This document shows, one piece after another, positions 48,187 through 59,813 of a DNA stretch of 64,000 nt; position 1 is the first letter of the stretch, and each line of letters opens with the position of its first letter. The notes beneath the pieces were generated by a model. It ran no database searches. It saw only the letters and a program-made list of their open reading frames with translations, and had not been told where the DNA came from. The DNA comes from Lineus longissimus (lineage: Eukaryota > Nemertea > Pilidiophora > Heteronemertea > Lineidae), in assembly GCF_910592395.1 (NCBI RefSeq), contig NC_088316.1, positions 4,342,001 through 4,406,000 of the forward strand. The letters run 5' to 3'. A program made the position numbers and the translations under genes.

Positions 48187-48722
48187 AGCTCAACTGATTG
48201 AGGGGAGCTTAATACAAGATCGTGGTGTCCATCATCTTGACCTACTTTTTTGTGTCTGCGATTTGGTCTACTTTGTGGTCTCCAGGGGCCATTTTGAAAA
48301 TGATACTTTTCTTGCCAATTTGAATCCAATGGTTGTAGCTAAAGTGACATGATTTTTTATTTGACCTTCTTTTCAAGGTCACAGTGATCAAACTCTAAGA
48401 CTTTACCGAATGTGGCACGTTTCTTCTCTATTTGACAAATTAGCTCTTCAAATTTAGGCATCTCTACAAGTTGACAAAGAATTAGGTCAGTGTGACCTAC
48501 CTGATAAGTGTATGTAGGTCAAGGTCATAAAATCCTAAAGGTTGGGTCATATATCTATAAACCTCAAATGTGTGATCATTGATTATTTTGATCAGGTTTA
48601 ACATGGTGGTAAAAATATGATCTTAACTTCATTTCTGAGGTCACAGAGGTCAAACTTTGTGTAGCCATAACTGTGACCATAATCCTCATCGCCAACAGGT
48701 GAGCACATGGTCTCTGGCCATT
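48187..48722 (-). mobile_element. Family F element, second subfamily, reverse orientation
   Basis: Read on the plus strand it starts with a decayed hairpin agctcaact...aggggagct (48187-48209), then gtggtgtccatcatc, where an expanded GTC repeat sits in the 60-kb copy. Its ggtcaaggtcata-type arms follow, and it ends gtgagcacatggtctctggc (about 48700-48719), the reverse complement of the common left end. Inner arms match 39066-39320. About 536 bp, non-coding. Confidence 0.7.
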
Positions 48723-49227
48723 TCATAAACTTAAAAGATGCCATAGCTTGCTGAAATAAAAAAAGAATAGAATAACAAACTTGATTGACACACTTTATGA
48801 ATTCTCTTTTCCAGTATTCCTTCTCGATGCTTTCCTGTTTAATTTAGTAGGCATATTTTTCCCTCTCAGTAATGCGCGTAGGTAGATAGATGCGTCAAGG
48901 CAAATGCATTGTGTGGTAAAGAAGGTAATAGGTTGCTCTACGATAAAATGACAGATTATTGTCTCCTGGAGCACCTAAGGGGATGTTTTTGACAACTGAT
49001 ACAGACGATTCAAAACATAGCAAGGTTAAATGAGATTGCTCAAGGGAAGGTAACAGAGTACAATTTTTAACATTTGTGCATTAGTGGGATGTAATAAAGA
49101 ATACCAGAGTAGTGTAGTTAGAGAGGGGTACTGTGGAGAGGTAATGGCAAAGGCTTTTGTTCTGTATTATCAGTTGGGTGCACCTTCCCTAGACCTAGCA
49201 TCATATTATCATCTAAAGAGTCCACAA
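48723..49227. other. No recognisable gene
   Basis: Short frames only; the frame at 49084-49419 runs into the family E copy that follows. Confidence 0.4.
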
Positions 49228-49400
49228 TATTTGATTTACTGTAAACCACAATTTTTTTTGGACAAGATGAAAAAAACAATTATAAGTTTCTTTTTTGGTG
49301 GTTGGCAAAATTATTTTCAGTACTTTGACGAGAAATCTTTTGGCGATAATAAAAACGCACACAAAAATTTGGTGCTTAAAAGTAAGTTAATTGTTCAGAA
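49228..49400. repeat. Family E, copy 4
   Basis: Starts ttactgtaaaccacaatttt and keeps AT-rich arms with ttggcaaaattattttcag and ttttggcgataataaaaacg. It matches the start tactgtaaaccaccgaattt of the copy at 63602. Confidence 0.5.
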
Positions 49401-49779
49401 TTTTCTGTTTATCACTTGAGGTTGTGTGTGTAGGTGTGATATGAGGGAATGTCATAAGAAGCAAAAGGAAGTCAATATGGTATGAATTAATGAAACAGCC
49501 AAGCCAGCAAGAAGAAGCAGGATCTATATCCTGAAATATGAGGTAGTAGAAAATACCTAATGGGGTTCTCGAAGCAATTTGATAATGGAAGGGGAAGTGT
49601 TTCAGCTAAATATAACCAAGGTAACGTTTGCGCCTCTAATGTTGAAAGTTTAAAGAAAGCTATTCAAGGTATTATGTGACATGTATTCACACAAAGTTAA
49701 GTATTTCATTGATTCCAAAAGAAAATTAATCGGCAATTATCAAGAAATTTAGAGTAATCCTTTTTGGCACCTTAGTCAC

Positions 49780-50690
49780 TATTAAACCCACAAATGCATC
49801 CACACAGCGACACCAAACATCTCTATATATTAAACCGAGGTTGCATCTTTGCCAACCACGGTAAACTCCGGGGGGGGGGGGGGCAAATGCATCCACCCAA
49901 CTACACCCAACATCTTCCTAGTGGCGGAACCTTCACAGAATACAGGAATCTTGAGTGAATATCTAAGAAGAATTTAGAATATTATATGTATCAGATCATG
50001 AGACCAATAAACTCTCAATCACAGTCACAAACACACAAATACATCAACACAATCACCTCTGAACATCTCAGGATGATCTCCTAGTGTTAAAACCAGCACA
50101 AAATACAGAAATTCTAATTCTTTCAGCCAATATCTGTTCACAAGGTCAATAAATTCTCAATCCCAGTCACAAATACACAAATACATCAACATACTACCAC
50201 ATATAATCATTTCTAAAAATCTCATGGCTGTATAAAGTAAAACCTTCACAGAATACAGAAATTCTGTGCAAAAATTTAAGAATAATGCCATTTTTTTATG
50301 TATCGTGAGGATAATCATCAGTACTTTCATCCCATGTCAGTTTACAAGGCCAATAAACTGGAATATTCATAGTCACAAACACCTCTCATACATCAAAACA
50401 AACACCACCAAAAAATTATCTCTTACTCTGATGGCTGCAAATTCTTTACAGAATACAGGTATTCTTTAAGATTAAGTAGCTTTTTCTTGTATCATGAGTG
50501 TAATCATCAGTACTTTCACCCAATGTCAGTTCACAAGACCAATAAACTCTCAGTCGCAGTCACAAACACATAAATACATCAGCACATCAACCATCCTAAA
50601 ATCATCTCTTAATTCTCAATGCTGAAAAAATCTAACAGAATACAGAAATTCTAAACAGAAATAGTGAAAAATTCTAAAAGAAAATCATAC
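49780..50690. repeat. Tandem array, four to five units of 142-204 bp
   Basis: caataaactctcaatcacag-type words start at 50005, 50147, 50351 and 50540. Each is followed by a cacaaacacacaaatacatc block, an atctcNtgNtg block and a cagaatacagaaattct block. A fragment of an earlier unit lies at about 49789-49900, interrupted by a 14-G run (49870-49883). The last two units share a tcatcagtactttcaNcc insertion absent from the first two, so they duplicated after it arose. Confidence 0.8.
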
Positions 50691-50819
50691 TCACAGATCA
50701 AAGCAAAATAATCCAACAATGTGCACAATTCAGATAATATAATCCACTCAGCATTGCTAAGAAAAATCTGCACAAATCCAGAGAAACGAAGAAATAATTC
50801 TGCACCAAACCATAGCACA

Positions 50820-51110
50820 GATACGACTGATATTCCACAGCGACGCTAGCCGATACTAAGCGCTAGCTCGAGCTCCTAGCAGTCCATCGATCACTGGTTA
50901 TCAACCTATAACTGCCTCGAATCCCAGAATCTCTGCAGCACTATGCTCCGCGCTGCTAGCTGCGTATCGGCGCTACATGCGAGCTAGCGTGTTCACGGCA
51001 ACGGTTGTCACTCAAATGATTCTGAGGCCGATCACCCCGGATCGAGACTTGCCGGCTCGATCGTGACGGGTCGTCATTGGCGGTCATATTAGACACGTGG
51101 TTTATCGATA
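50820..51110. other. CpG- and GCTAGC-rich block
   Basis: CpG is strongly retained (cgatcaccccggatcgagac, gatcgtgacgggtcgtc). gctagc or ctagc words recur about every 20-90 bp (50846, 50864, 50955, 50985). A CCAAT box on the minus strand (attggc, about 51078) and an E-box cacgtg (about 51094) lie at its right edge. The features would suit a small CpG-island promoter, but no matching gene was found. Confidence 0.3.
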
Positions 51111-51177
51111 TCTTGTAATATCTTAACAGTGTCGAATGGACTCCATTCAAGATTTTCAATTCCTTGTTTTGTGTCAT
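50956..51177 (-). CDS. Possible first exon or small ORF in the CpG-rich block
   Basis: I do not recognise this product. From the ATG at 51177 the frame encodes 73 residues ending at 50956. The first 30 residues are mixed, and the rest is hydrophilic and rich in Arg, Ser, Asp and His. There is no signal peptide or membrane segment. The start has an A at -3 (aaaacATGa). The CpG-rich half of the frame may be open by composition alone. Confidence 0.1.
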   Translation of the reverse strand: MTQNKELKILNGVHSTLLRYYKISINHVSNMTANDDPSRSSRQVSIRGDRPQNHLSDNRCREHASSHVAPIRS

Positions 51178-51186
51178 GTTTTCCAC

Positions 51187-52925
51187 CCTCAGATGGAAAA
51201 GGAAAATGGTGCAAATCCTGATTCGTATACAGATTTATCTCGAGTCAAGTTCGGTTGAAATGCTTTAAACCATATTTTCATTTAAAGTACATTAGTACAT
51301 CTGTACGTCACCAATACATAAAGCACTGATATTTTGCACCAGGTTAAGGTGAAACACACTTCACAGTTTCCATTTGTCCATTTAATAATCACAACTTTGT
51401 CCCTCATTGTTGCAGCAGTTCATTATAAACTTTGCCAAATGCTCTGACCTGTGTAAAACCCTTGTAAACCACAAGGGTCCAAATAAGGGTCTCGGGCTAT
51501 AATTATCTAACATGACAAATGTAAGAGGTCGTGTTGAGGGCTGCACTTTCAAGGTTTCAGTATCTATCCCCGGGAATCGTTCTTTGTTAGAAAATATCAT
51601 GTTTTCAAAAGCCAGGGGATAAATTACCTTAGTGAGGCTGCTCCTTTCTTTTCGCTAACAATACCTCGACCAATATCAGTTTTTGCCATGTGTCATCAGA
51701 CTTGCGACCCTTTCACATAAAGGCGTAATTTGTGAGATAGGTTTCAAGAAAACCAGTAATTAAACTAAAGAACCTTCCGGAAAGGTATTAAGTTACTTTT
51801 GGACCTTTTCTTTTTCTGCTGTAATAATTGGTGTCAAATGTGTATATCTGTAGTGGAAGTGAAAGTGTAGATTCGAAATGAATTTTAAATTTTTCACAGG
51901 TTTAGATATTTCTGTGACAGACTGTCTCATCTTAGGGATACCCTTTCACATGGGTGTCCAATTACATATCTGCACTTTATGGAGGGGTCGAAAATAATTG
52001 GGGAGCAAATGCCGATTGCAATTGTGGGAGTGGAACCGGTGTTTCAGATGATATCTGATTTCTGATTTTTAGCTTTTGAGGGATGAACAGTTGCAAAGGA
52101 AGATTAGACTCAGAGAAATAAAATCAAAGCATACGAGTTTTCACTTCAATGAATTTTTTACTTTCACACAATATCTCAGTTTCGTCATCTGTCTACACTA
52201 AATATTTCGTGGGAAAGATTATGATTGAAAAATTGGGGTACTTCACACCGCTGACATTTCATTTTTCATTGCGAAAACAGCCGTAAGCAAACTTGATATT
52301 AAATTTCACCAAAAACCTAGCGTTCAAGAGGTTCACCCTACAAGTTGTTTTCAATGTCCAAAGGCGTTGTCAGCAATAATTTTTTGGCTCGGAGCAAGGC
52401 CAAAGACGGATAGTTGAATTGGATCAATATTCAAAACTTGAGGCAAGTGAACCTGATGATATGCGTATCCACAAAATTCAAAATAATTTAGACAAGCGAG
52501 GATTAAAAACTACCATAACATTTTTTAGAGCATTTTCCAAATTTCAGCCCACCTGGCTACTAAACTATTTTCCCTCCGAATTTAATACAAAAGCTTCAGG
52601 GTAATAAACGAGATTAGAAACTTAAAGCCCAATTAAGCCATAGATTTAGAATTTAAACTGTCATGAAAAAAATTAAGATAAGATTCTTAATTTACGATGA
52701 GTTTATTCAGAAGGCGATTAGAGCCATGGGAACCGGACATGTGGACCAGCGGCAAACAGGTTGAGACTAAATTGACACCCCCAAGATAAACAGACAAACG
52801 GGACTCGTATTGCATGAACGATGGATTAGATGATACGCCACAAGCATTATGTTATGTACATCCTGTGCCCGCCATTGTTCTATTGAGGACTTCTATCACG
52901 AATTTGCTGGGAGGTAGATGGGACC
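51187..52925. other. No recognisable gene
   Basis: AT-rich, short frames only, no repeats recognised. Confidence 0.4.
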
Positions 52926-52929
52926 CCAA

Positions 52930-53060
52930 GATGTCATTCAATGTTTGATAGAATACTGCCACTGTGAAGATATCACTCAATGTTTGATAGAATACAAAAA
53001 TAGATACAAAATAAAGTTTTGGCAAATGTGCATGCATAATTACTGCACTGCACAGTTTTC
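52930..53060 (-). repeat. Family B fragment (copy 6) with an adjacent 2 x 40-bp repeat
   Basis: caatgtttgatagaatac is present twice, about 40 bp apart (near 52938 and 52978). It is followed by a ggcaaatgtgcatgcataat and tactgcactgcaca block that matches the family B core in reverse. Confidence 0.5.
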
Positions 53061-53744
53061 CTGGATCACCAGCACTTACGAACGGCGTACCCCTTTGATG
53101 TCCTGGAGGGTGTCCACACATGCGCGGTGCTCATCTAATAGACAGGGCCATATCTTGAAAGGATCCACCCTTTCCCATGAGTGAATCAAGAGGGTCAAGC
53201 GTCTTATGTAATACTTTCCTGATTGAGTGACTGCATCTGTTCAGGCACAAAATCTGTGAGGTTTTCTGTTGTGGTCAGGAAGGCCACCAGTTGTGGACAC
53301 AAGGGGCGTGAGATGATGAAAGGGTCTTTTAAATTTGCCTCTTGGACACTATGAGGACTTCCATGGTAAAGGGGGTTACATAACTGACTGGACTTTATTT
53401 ACAAGGGAACACCTTGTCAATTGAGTGTTCTGCTCATTTGTTTAGAAGCCAAAAGCTGTGAAACCTGTTATATTTGATTTAGGGGTCTCAGGCAGGAGGG
53501 GAGAATGGACCCTTTCACTCTACGTGATTTCAGAGTGGAACGAAGGATTATGAAAGTGGACCAACTAAGTTAAGGACATCTGTGGTTGTGTCAATGGCTT
53601 GGTGCAAGTGGGCATAATTGTAAGCAGATTTCTCTGGTTTCAATTCAGTTCACGATATTTTGATTCTGGACAAGAAAGATCAGAATAGAGATTACGAAAA
53701 CTGAATAAAAGTATGGCCATTGGAATAACTGGTGGCCAGTCAAA

Positions 53745-53965
53745 CTAACCACATTCTTCCTGAAATTTGGGAATAGGGGACACAGTGGCATATTTTGATC
53801 TTGAAAATGAGGGGTTTGCCCCCCCTTCAAAATATTTTGGAAAATTCAAGTGCGATCTCCATATGAAGTAGTTAGAGGAATCCTGAAAAATCGTTGCCCT
53901 CAGACGAAAAGTAGGGGCACACACCTCATGCCCCCTCTTAATCTGCCATTGCAGAGTATGGGGAA
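53745..53965 (-). repeat. Family G copy, reverse orientation
   Basis: On the minus strand it starts near gcagattaagagggggcatg and runs through gtgcccctac, a ggaaaattttccaaaatatt-like block and a ggggggcaaacccctc block. It resembles the cagtggcatatcaggggg copy at about 21572. Two minus frames (53645-53830, 53745-53987) are repeat shadows. Confidence 0.45.
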
Positions 53966-55801
53966 AACTTACACTCATGTAAGGCATGATCTATATGACA
54001 TTTTCATTATCAAACAGTTTTAAATTCACATATTATACTTTCATATTTCTGGAATTTTTTTATTTGACATTTCTAATTTTGTTTTGTTACCGCCAGGAGG
54101 ATTGGTGAAATTGGAAACCAGTGACACTCACAAACCTCATGGCAACATGCAGCAAAGCTAGAGGCAAGGACACATTGAACTATAAAGTTTAATGTTCAAA
54201 ATCAATTTATAACACATAATTAGAGTGAATCCAACCAAGAATTGTCTCGATCAAACATGTACATGTATCATTACTGCCTGAAGTAACTCTACTTAAACCT
54301 TTATCATGTTTTATGTTTTATTATGATGAAATAGAATTTTGATAAATACTTAGAGTGAAATATTATGATTGAAATTTCCTGAAATTGTGAGTGGAGAAAC
54401 TGTCCTTATTTCAGTGAATATTGAAGTACATTTTTCATTCATCATATACTGAAACCGACAAACAATGCAACACGATTCAAACTAACTTAGATTGAAATCC
54501 TGCCAAGCAATTGAGATAGATTGGAGACGCCCTCTCCATGGGTCGGTAAGACCCTCAGGGGCCAGCTAGTAAAGGCACAACAGGTCCATTCATGTCAGAA
54601 TCATAGCCGCCTTAAGGTATCACAACCATGATTGGATATTATATCAAAAGCTTTAAGGGTTCACATATTTAGGACACCTGGCAGTAGGACTGTGACCCCT
54701 GGCATATGAGGGTGACAGGGCCACAAATCCCTTTAGGAGATGAGTGGAGAAAATAATCGTATAGTAACTTTATTCAGGGCACAATGTCACCTCTGTGAAG
54801 ATTTAAATGCTTATGAAAGCAAATCAAAATTCATTGTTAAAGTTTAAACGCGTTTGTCAAACAAACTATACAAATATTGCAGGAATGTAAAAATCAAATT
54901 CTAACATTTATGATACATCCTTTGGCTATGGATCCAAAGGCTATGGTTACAAATCCATTTGAACCAGAGGAATAGGTTGGGTGCAAAAATCATCCTTGCA
55001 GAAAAAAATCAGCCTCTTAGATTTGATAGCCTAATGGCGTATCTTAACATTTTGAAACATTCCATCAAATACTAAATTACGAACCAAGGTTAATGGAACG
55101 TGGAATCAACGACAGCGCAAAATTTCTGAAGGTCTATTTATTTTCTGAAAGAAATCCCAGGGGATAAAATCTGTTGAAGAAAATCTAAAGATGTACGCTA
55201 AAAATATTAACATTGGAGACAAATTGTCGACATAAATTCCCTGCCGTTTTTTAACTTTTAATGCATCAATTTCAATAAGTGATACCAAGTTGAGAAGACA
55301 GAGAAAATGTGAACAACTTCATTTGATTATGGATGAAAATGTATTGAATGTTGACTAAAGTAAAGGTGGAATGGTCTTGAATTCATCTCCTGTGATAGGT
55401 TCAAATTCAAGAGAATCTTGATGCCGCTCAGGGAATTCTGTTGAGGATGAACATTGCAAACACATCTCGAAGCTCGAAGCTATGGTTTATGAGCGCAATG
55501 TCATCCCGATATGTGAAAGGAATGTCCTCGGAATGGAGAACTGAATGCGACGAGAAGGTCGCTACCCTATGGCAGCACACAAAGACGAGGAACGAGATCT
55601 CCTCTGGTTGCATGATAAGCACGAACAAATTCATTTTGTGCCAACTTACATAACAATACTGATGAATATTCATGTGATCTGAACCAAAATGTGTGACATC
55701 AATTGTTCTCCTGCATAACTGGACTAACATTATAGTAGCCACCAGACTCTCGGCACAGGTTGGGTGACAGGGTGTAACCAAATTCGACATGCAAATAAAT
55801 A
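53966..55801. other. No recognisable gene
   Basis: The minus-strand frame of 120 codons at 55428-55790 has an opposing 70-codon frame and no motif. It ends just before the family D element. Confidence 0.4.
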
Positions 55802-56000
55802 ACAGTCCAAATCACAATTGACATCCCTTATATCACGTCAGTGGTGTGCCACTGAAACGCTTCCCAGTGTGTAGGTCGTGCGTAATATGCACGCAACCTT
55901 CACAAAACATGGAGCGATAAGCTACTCTGCACGCAACATGTACCTACGTTGCCTGTAACTGACATGAAGCAGAAGGGACGTCAATTGTGACATGGACTGT
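55802..56000. mobile_element. 199-bp MITE, family D, with 28-bp terminal inverted repeats
   Basis: The left end acagtccaaatcacaattga...catccctt (55802-55829) and right end aagggacg...attgtgacatggactgt (55973-56000) are inverted with about 25 of 28 matches. Weaker symmetry extends about 20 bp further inward. The centre holds a gtgcgtaatatgcac near-palindrome. A solo left end of the same family lies at 19249-19290. No obvious target duplication; superfamily unknown. Confidence 0.75.
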
Positions 56001-56159
56001 GGCACCAACTTGAATCATGCCCAGACTTCTGAACATCTATGTCTATTTGGATTATTGTGATAATACATCATTCTTCTGTGGAGGAAAGATGCCATCAGAG
56101 TTATGCGCCATGTCAACTAGCAATTTTGTCACTGCGATGTGCAATTATATTCTCAGCTC

Positions 56160-56345
56160 TGTTTGAAAATGGAAAATACTGGGTTTGATGTTGATTGCAG
56201 GTGGCTTATCATCGATTCTTGTTGCAGCCACCTGCAATGAACACTGCATACAGGTGATTTTCATTGCATGCAATCATGAGTGCAGGTCGCAAAACATATA
56301 AATCGCTCATTTGCGGGGTGCTTTATAAAACATCTTCTTTTCTGA
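56160..56345 (+). repeat. Family A, copy 4 (best hairpin)
   Basis: Contains tactgggtttgatgttgatt, then a perfect 13-bp inverted repeat attgcaggtggct / agccacctgcaat (56194-56206 and 56226-56238), then a cattgcatgcaat palindrome, gcaggtcgcaaaacatataa and cgctcatttgcggggtgctt. The order and orientation equal those of the other copies. Confidence 0.75.
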
Positions 56346-56754
56346 GACAGAGCACCTCAAACCAAATTCTCAAAGAAAATATCAACACCATCTTACTGAC
56401 TGAATAATGCTGAATATTTGCTACTAAAATGCGAATAGCAATTGTCTTTATTTCCATAACAGAATAGATCTACATTTTTCCTGCAGACACAATGATTCAT
56501 GATGGAAGATCCTGTCGAATAAAAATATACAGTGTCATATTTTTATCTTCGGCCATTGATTAACCATTTGCAGGCGGATGGGACTATCCATCATTAAAAC
56601 ACGTTGGCAACATTTGTGACCCGCTCTGGCTAAAGGATACGCATGTCGCATTGGGGGAAAGGAAGAAAGAGGGGAAAGTGAAATAAGTTGGTTATAAAAA
56701 AAACAATATCATGGCCTTCCCGAGTAACTGAGACTATGTTGCCACAAAGCCAAA

Positions 56755-56840
56755 GGAGCTGCTGTGGTCTAGTGGTTCAGCCTCTCCACTCCCAGCCAAG
56801 TGGTCCCTGGTTCGATCCCCGCCTTCTGTATGAGAATTGA
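56755..56840 (+). mobile_element. tRNA-derived SINE with perfect box B
   Basis: tggtctagtggtt (56764-56776) and ggttcgatccc (56809-56819) are box A- and box B-like. The latter is a perfect match to the tRNA T-arm consensus, at the usual spacing. The acceptor ends do not pair, so it is not an intact tRNA gene. Confidence 0.7.
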
Positions 56841-59813
56841 GGCAGGTCTCTAAGTGTTAATTGCCTTATTCTAACCAGGTGTATGAAATGGGCATTAGTC
56901 AGAAATCCTCAGATTATGGGGGTGTTTTTTAATGGTTGTTTCAAAAGCAATATATTACTAAAGAGACATCTCTTGTGAATAACTGAACTTGCATTTAAAT
57001 AGATAATTTTCGTCAAATATCAAGAAGCTTAGCGCACGTCCACACCATCTGGGAAACAATGACCTTTGACCCAAGCCCAACATACCAAACATGCTTAATC
57101 TCATCAGAGCTGTACCATTGTCCACAATAAACTCCGTAAACTCTATTAAAATGAAAGTCAAAGACATGAAAACATCGATCTATTTAAATCTTAATTGAAA
57201 TTTTGTCCATAAACTTATTAAAACTTCCCATATAGTTTATAGACAAAACGCACCATTGTGGAAGGGGGTGGTGAAAATATCGCCCATAGAACCCATTCGT
57301 ATTAAGTAACAAAGGTTTCCCTCAAGGGCTGCAGATTTTAGGGAGAGAGTGCCCCCCCGACAAGAGCCAGGGGGTGCCCCAGGGAGGTTTAAGATGTACC
57401 GCCGCGGGCAGATGGGGAAAGGAACCCGGCAGGTCCTTGTAATAATGCACAGGAAGTATAAAGAATGTCAGGGTCGCACCGTTCAGAATGTCCGGTGTGC
57501 TCCTGAGATAAAGTGAATTTTTGACAACAATGGGTGATTAATGAGAATTTGAAATTTCTGGCCATCAAGATTGAATTCTCTGGCAAAGACAGCGGCAGCA
57601 TTTTCTTGTCGGTTTATCATGACAATGCTTCATTTGAGGAAAAACTAATGAGAATTTGAGTTTGTGCTGTTCGCTCATCACCAGAAGTGGATGGTTGGAG
57701 TGGAATCGTTCTTGATGTTGTGTATGGCTCCTTGTCTGGGAAAAACACGCTCTCATGTGGTAAATTGGTTTTGTGTTTGTGGCCAAACATTGCAGGAGTA
57801 GACAGACAGTGGTTTCTTTGTGAAAGAAGAGGTTCTTTGTGGAAGAAGATGATACTGGTTGATGCACAATCAAAAAGTTTCTTACTTCTCAAAAGGAACA
57901 ATATCAAAAGCACTTATTGATAAATGGGGAGGGGGTTGTGGTAGGGGTGTGTCTACCGACTACCTCAAAACTGTTGTATCAAGGAGAAGCTAGTCAACAG
58001 TACTCCTTGAAGGGGCTTATCAAGGTGAAGCTGCATCCTTATTCAAAAGGCCATCACTGAGTATTTTCAAAGTTGTATCAACTCAAAGAGGCTATGTCAA
58101 GGCAAAGTCCTCCGATAAATCATGTATTCTTGAGTTGTTGAATCTGCATAATTGGTGGGCAGGAAAGATAAACTTACCACAAAGAAGCTTTTTAAAGGGG
58201 AACGGCTGCCGAAATTATCATCCATATCAACTTTATTCCATGAAATACTGTGGTCCAGCACCAATACTTTTTATTTTCAGCGACTTTAAAGCAAATTGTC
58301 TTTGTTACCAGACAACATTCCTGAGATTCACACCTTTCATCAGCAAAGCTCACAGATGAAAGTACACTTTTTCCAATCTACAATCACTGTACATCTAAAG
58401 AATCAGAGCCCTTTTTTCCAAAGCTCACCATGCAACAACGACCATCACACGATATTTTCATTGGAACTTTCCTAACACATCGGTATCAGATTTTCAATCA
58501 AAGCGAAATCACAAGGGGATACCAGCGATGTTTTGCCAACATATTTTTATCGCAGAATCTCCAATGATTTTTGATTTGTGAGAAAATAATAAGTGAATTA
58601 GGCATGCAAATGTCACCATTCTGTCTCCTGTGTTTTGTTTTGTCTTTGATGGCGTAAGATTTTTGCGTGATATCGCTCATTGTGTCTGTTCCGAGCAGAT
58701 TTTAGTGACGAAAATCCGGCGATCGGGATCGGTATCAGTATCAGCATGACTTTATTGCCGCAGCGTCATTGGCAATAAGTCTCAGAGACACTTTCTCATC
58801 CTCTTCACGCAGGACCAGAACACTATTCATCAATAAAGTTAATCCAACCCTGCTTGAATTGGCCGCCATTGCCTCCAAATGCCATTGCCCAGGTCATTTC
58901 ATTATCAAGACTTTTAGGCACTCTAGTCACCCAAAATTAACATTGAAACATTTTGATTGAAAACTTTTTCTTTTAAATGACACAAGTTCTTGTGAGTTAT
59001 CCCCAAAGTGAATACGAATCTGTGGCCACGGCCATATTTAGTTCAATTACACAGCACGATCACAATGTTTGATGTGTAGTGACTGATACAACATAAAAGC
59101 TATACTTACAGAGGGAATATGCTCGAACATAAAGTCTGTTTTGGGGAATGATGTTTTCTATGTCAATTATTAAAACTAGTGCAACTATAGATTTCAAGGA
59201 ATCTAGAAATAGGAATCCTAAGGAATGCCAAGGTTTTGGTCAGCAGTCAATGATTTTTCTACATGTCTAATATGGCTGTGATCTCACCAACCTGACTTTA
59301 GATTTGAGTGACATTTGGTTGCAACTTTGAACATAGAGACTATAAACAAAATACCACTATTGGAAAAAAGATGACGAAATAGTTCAAGTTATACAAATGG
59401 AACACAAAATGTGTGAAAAATTAGGGGGTGGGTAAATAGGATATGGATTTATCAAATTGTAATTTTCTCGCATTGACGTTATTTGGTGTCAATTCCCTGT
59501 AGTTTCTAAGGATTCCCTATTTTCTCGATGATTTAAAATCTATATGGCAAGTCATTTAGGGTGATGATAATAGAGTATACTTCCGCATTCAATCCTTTAT
59601 TCTAAAGTCATTTTCCCCTGAGGTCAGACTTGCTATGCCATACCTGGTACAACAACACCTACCTATATTGTCTTTAATTGCTGACAGCCAATGCTGAATA
59701 CAAAATCGATAATAGTGAACTTATTTTAATTATTGGTTTTTCTAAGAAAAAACTTTATATCAGCAGTTGTCAATAATGATAATAAAGAAGTGTCCAATAT
59801 CCTGATTAACATA
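56841..59813. other. No recognisable gene
   Basis: Frames of up to about 100 codons occur, including overlapping minus frames at 57565-57913 with an opposing plus frame, none with a motif. The 25-bp word shared with 1420-1444 is at 58997-59021. Confidence 0.4.

Noticed and set aside
49539-49550. let-7-like start tgaggtagta
   Set aside because: The match stops after about 11 bases and no complementary arm is present within 80 bp on either side.
56755-56840. Intact tRNA gene
   Set aside because: Box A and box B are good, but acceptor and anticodon stems do not pair, so it is a SINE head.
57340-57385. C-rich gtgcccccccgac / gggggtgcccc stretch as another family G copy
   Set aside because: The C- and G-runs resemble family G ends, but the flanking blocks of the family are absent.
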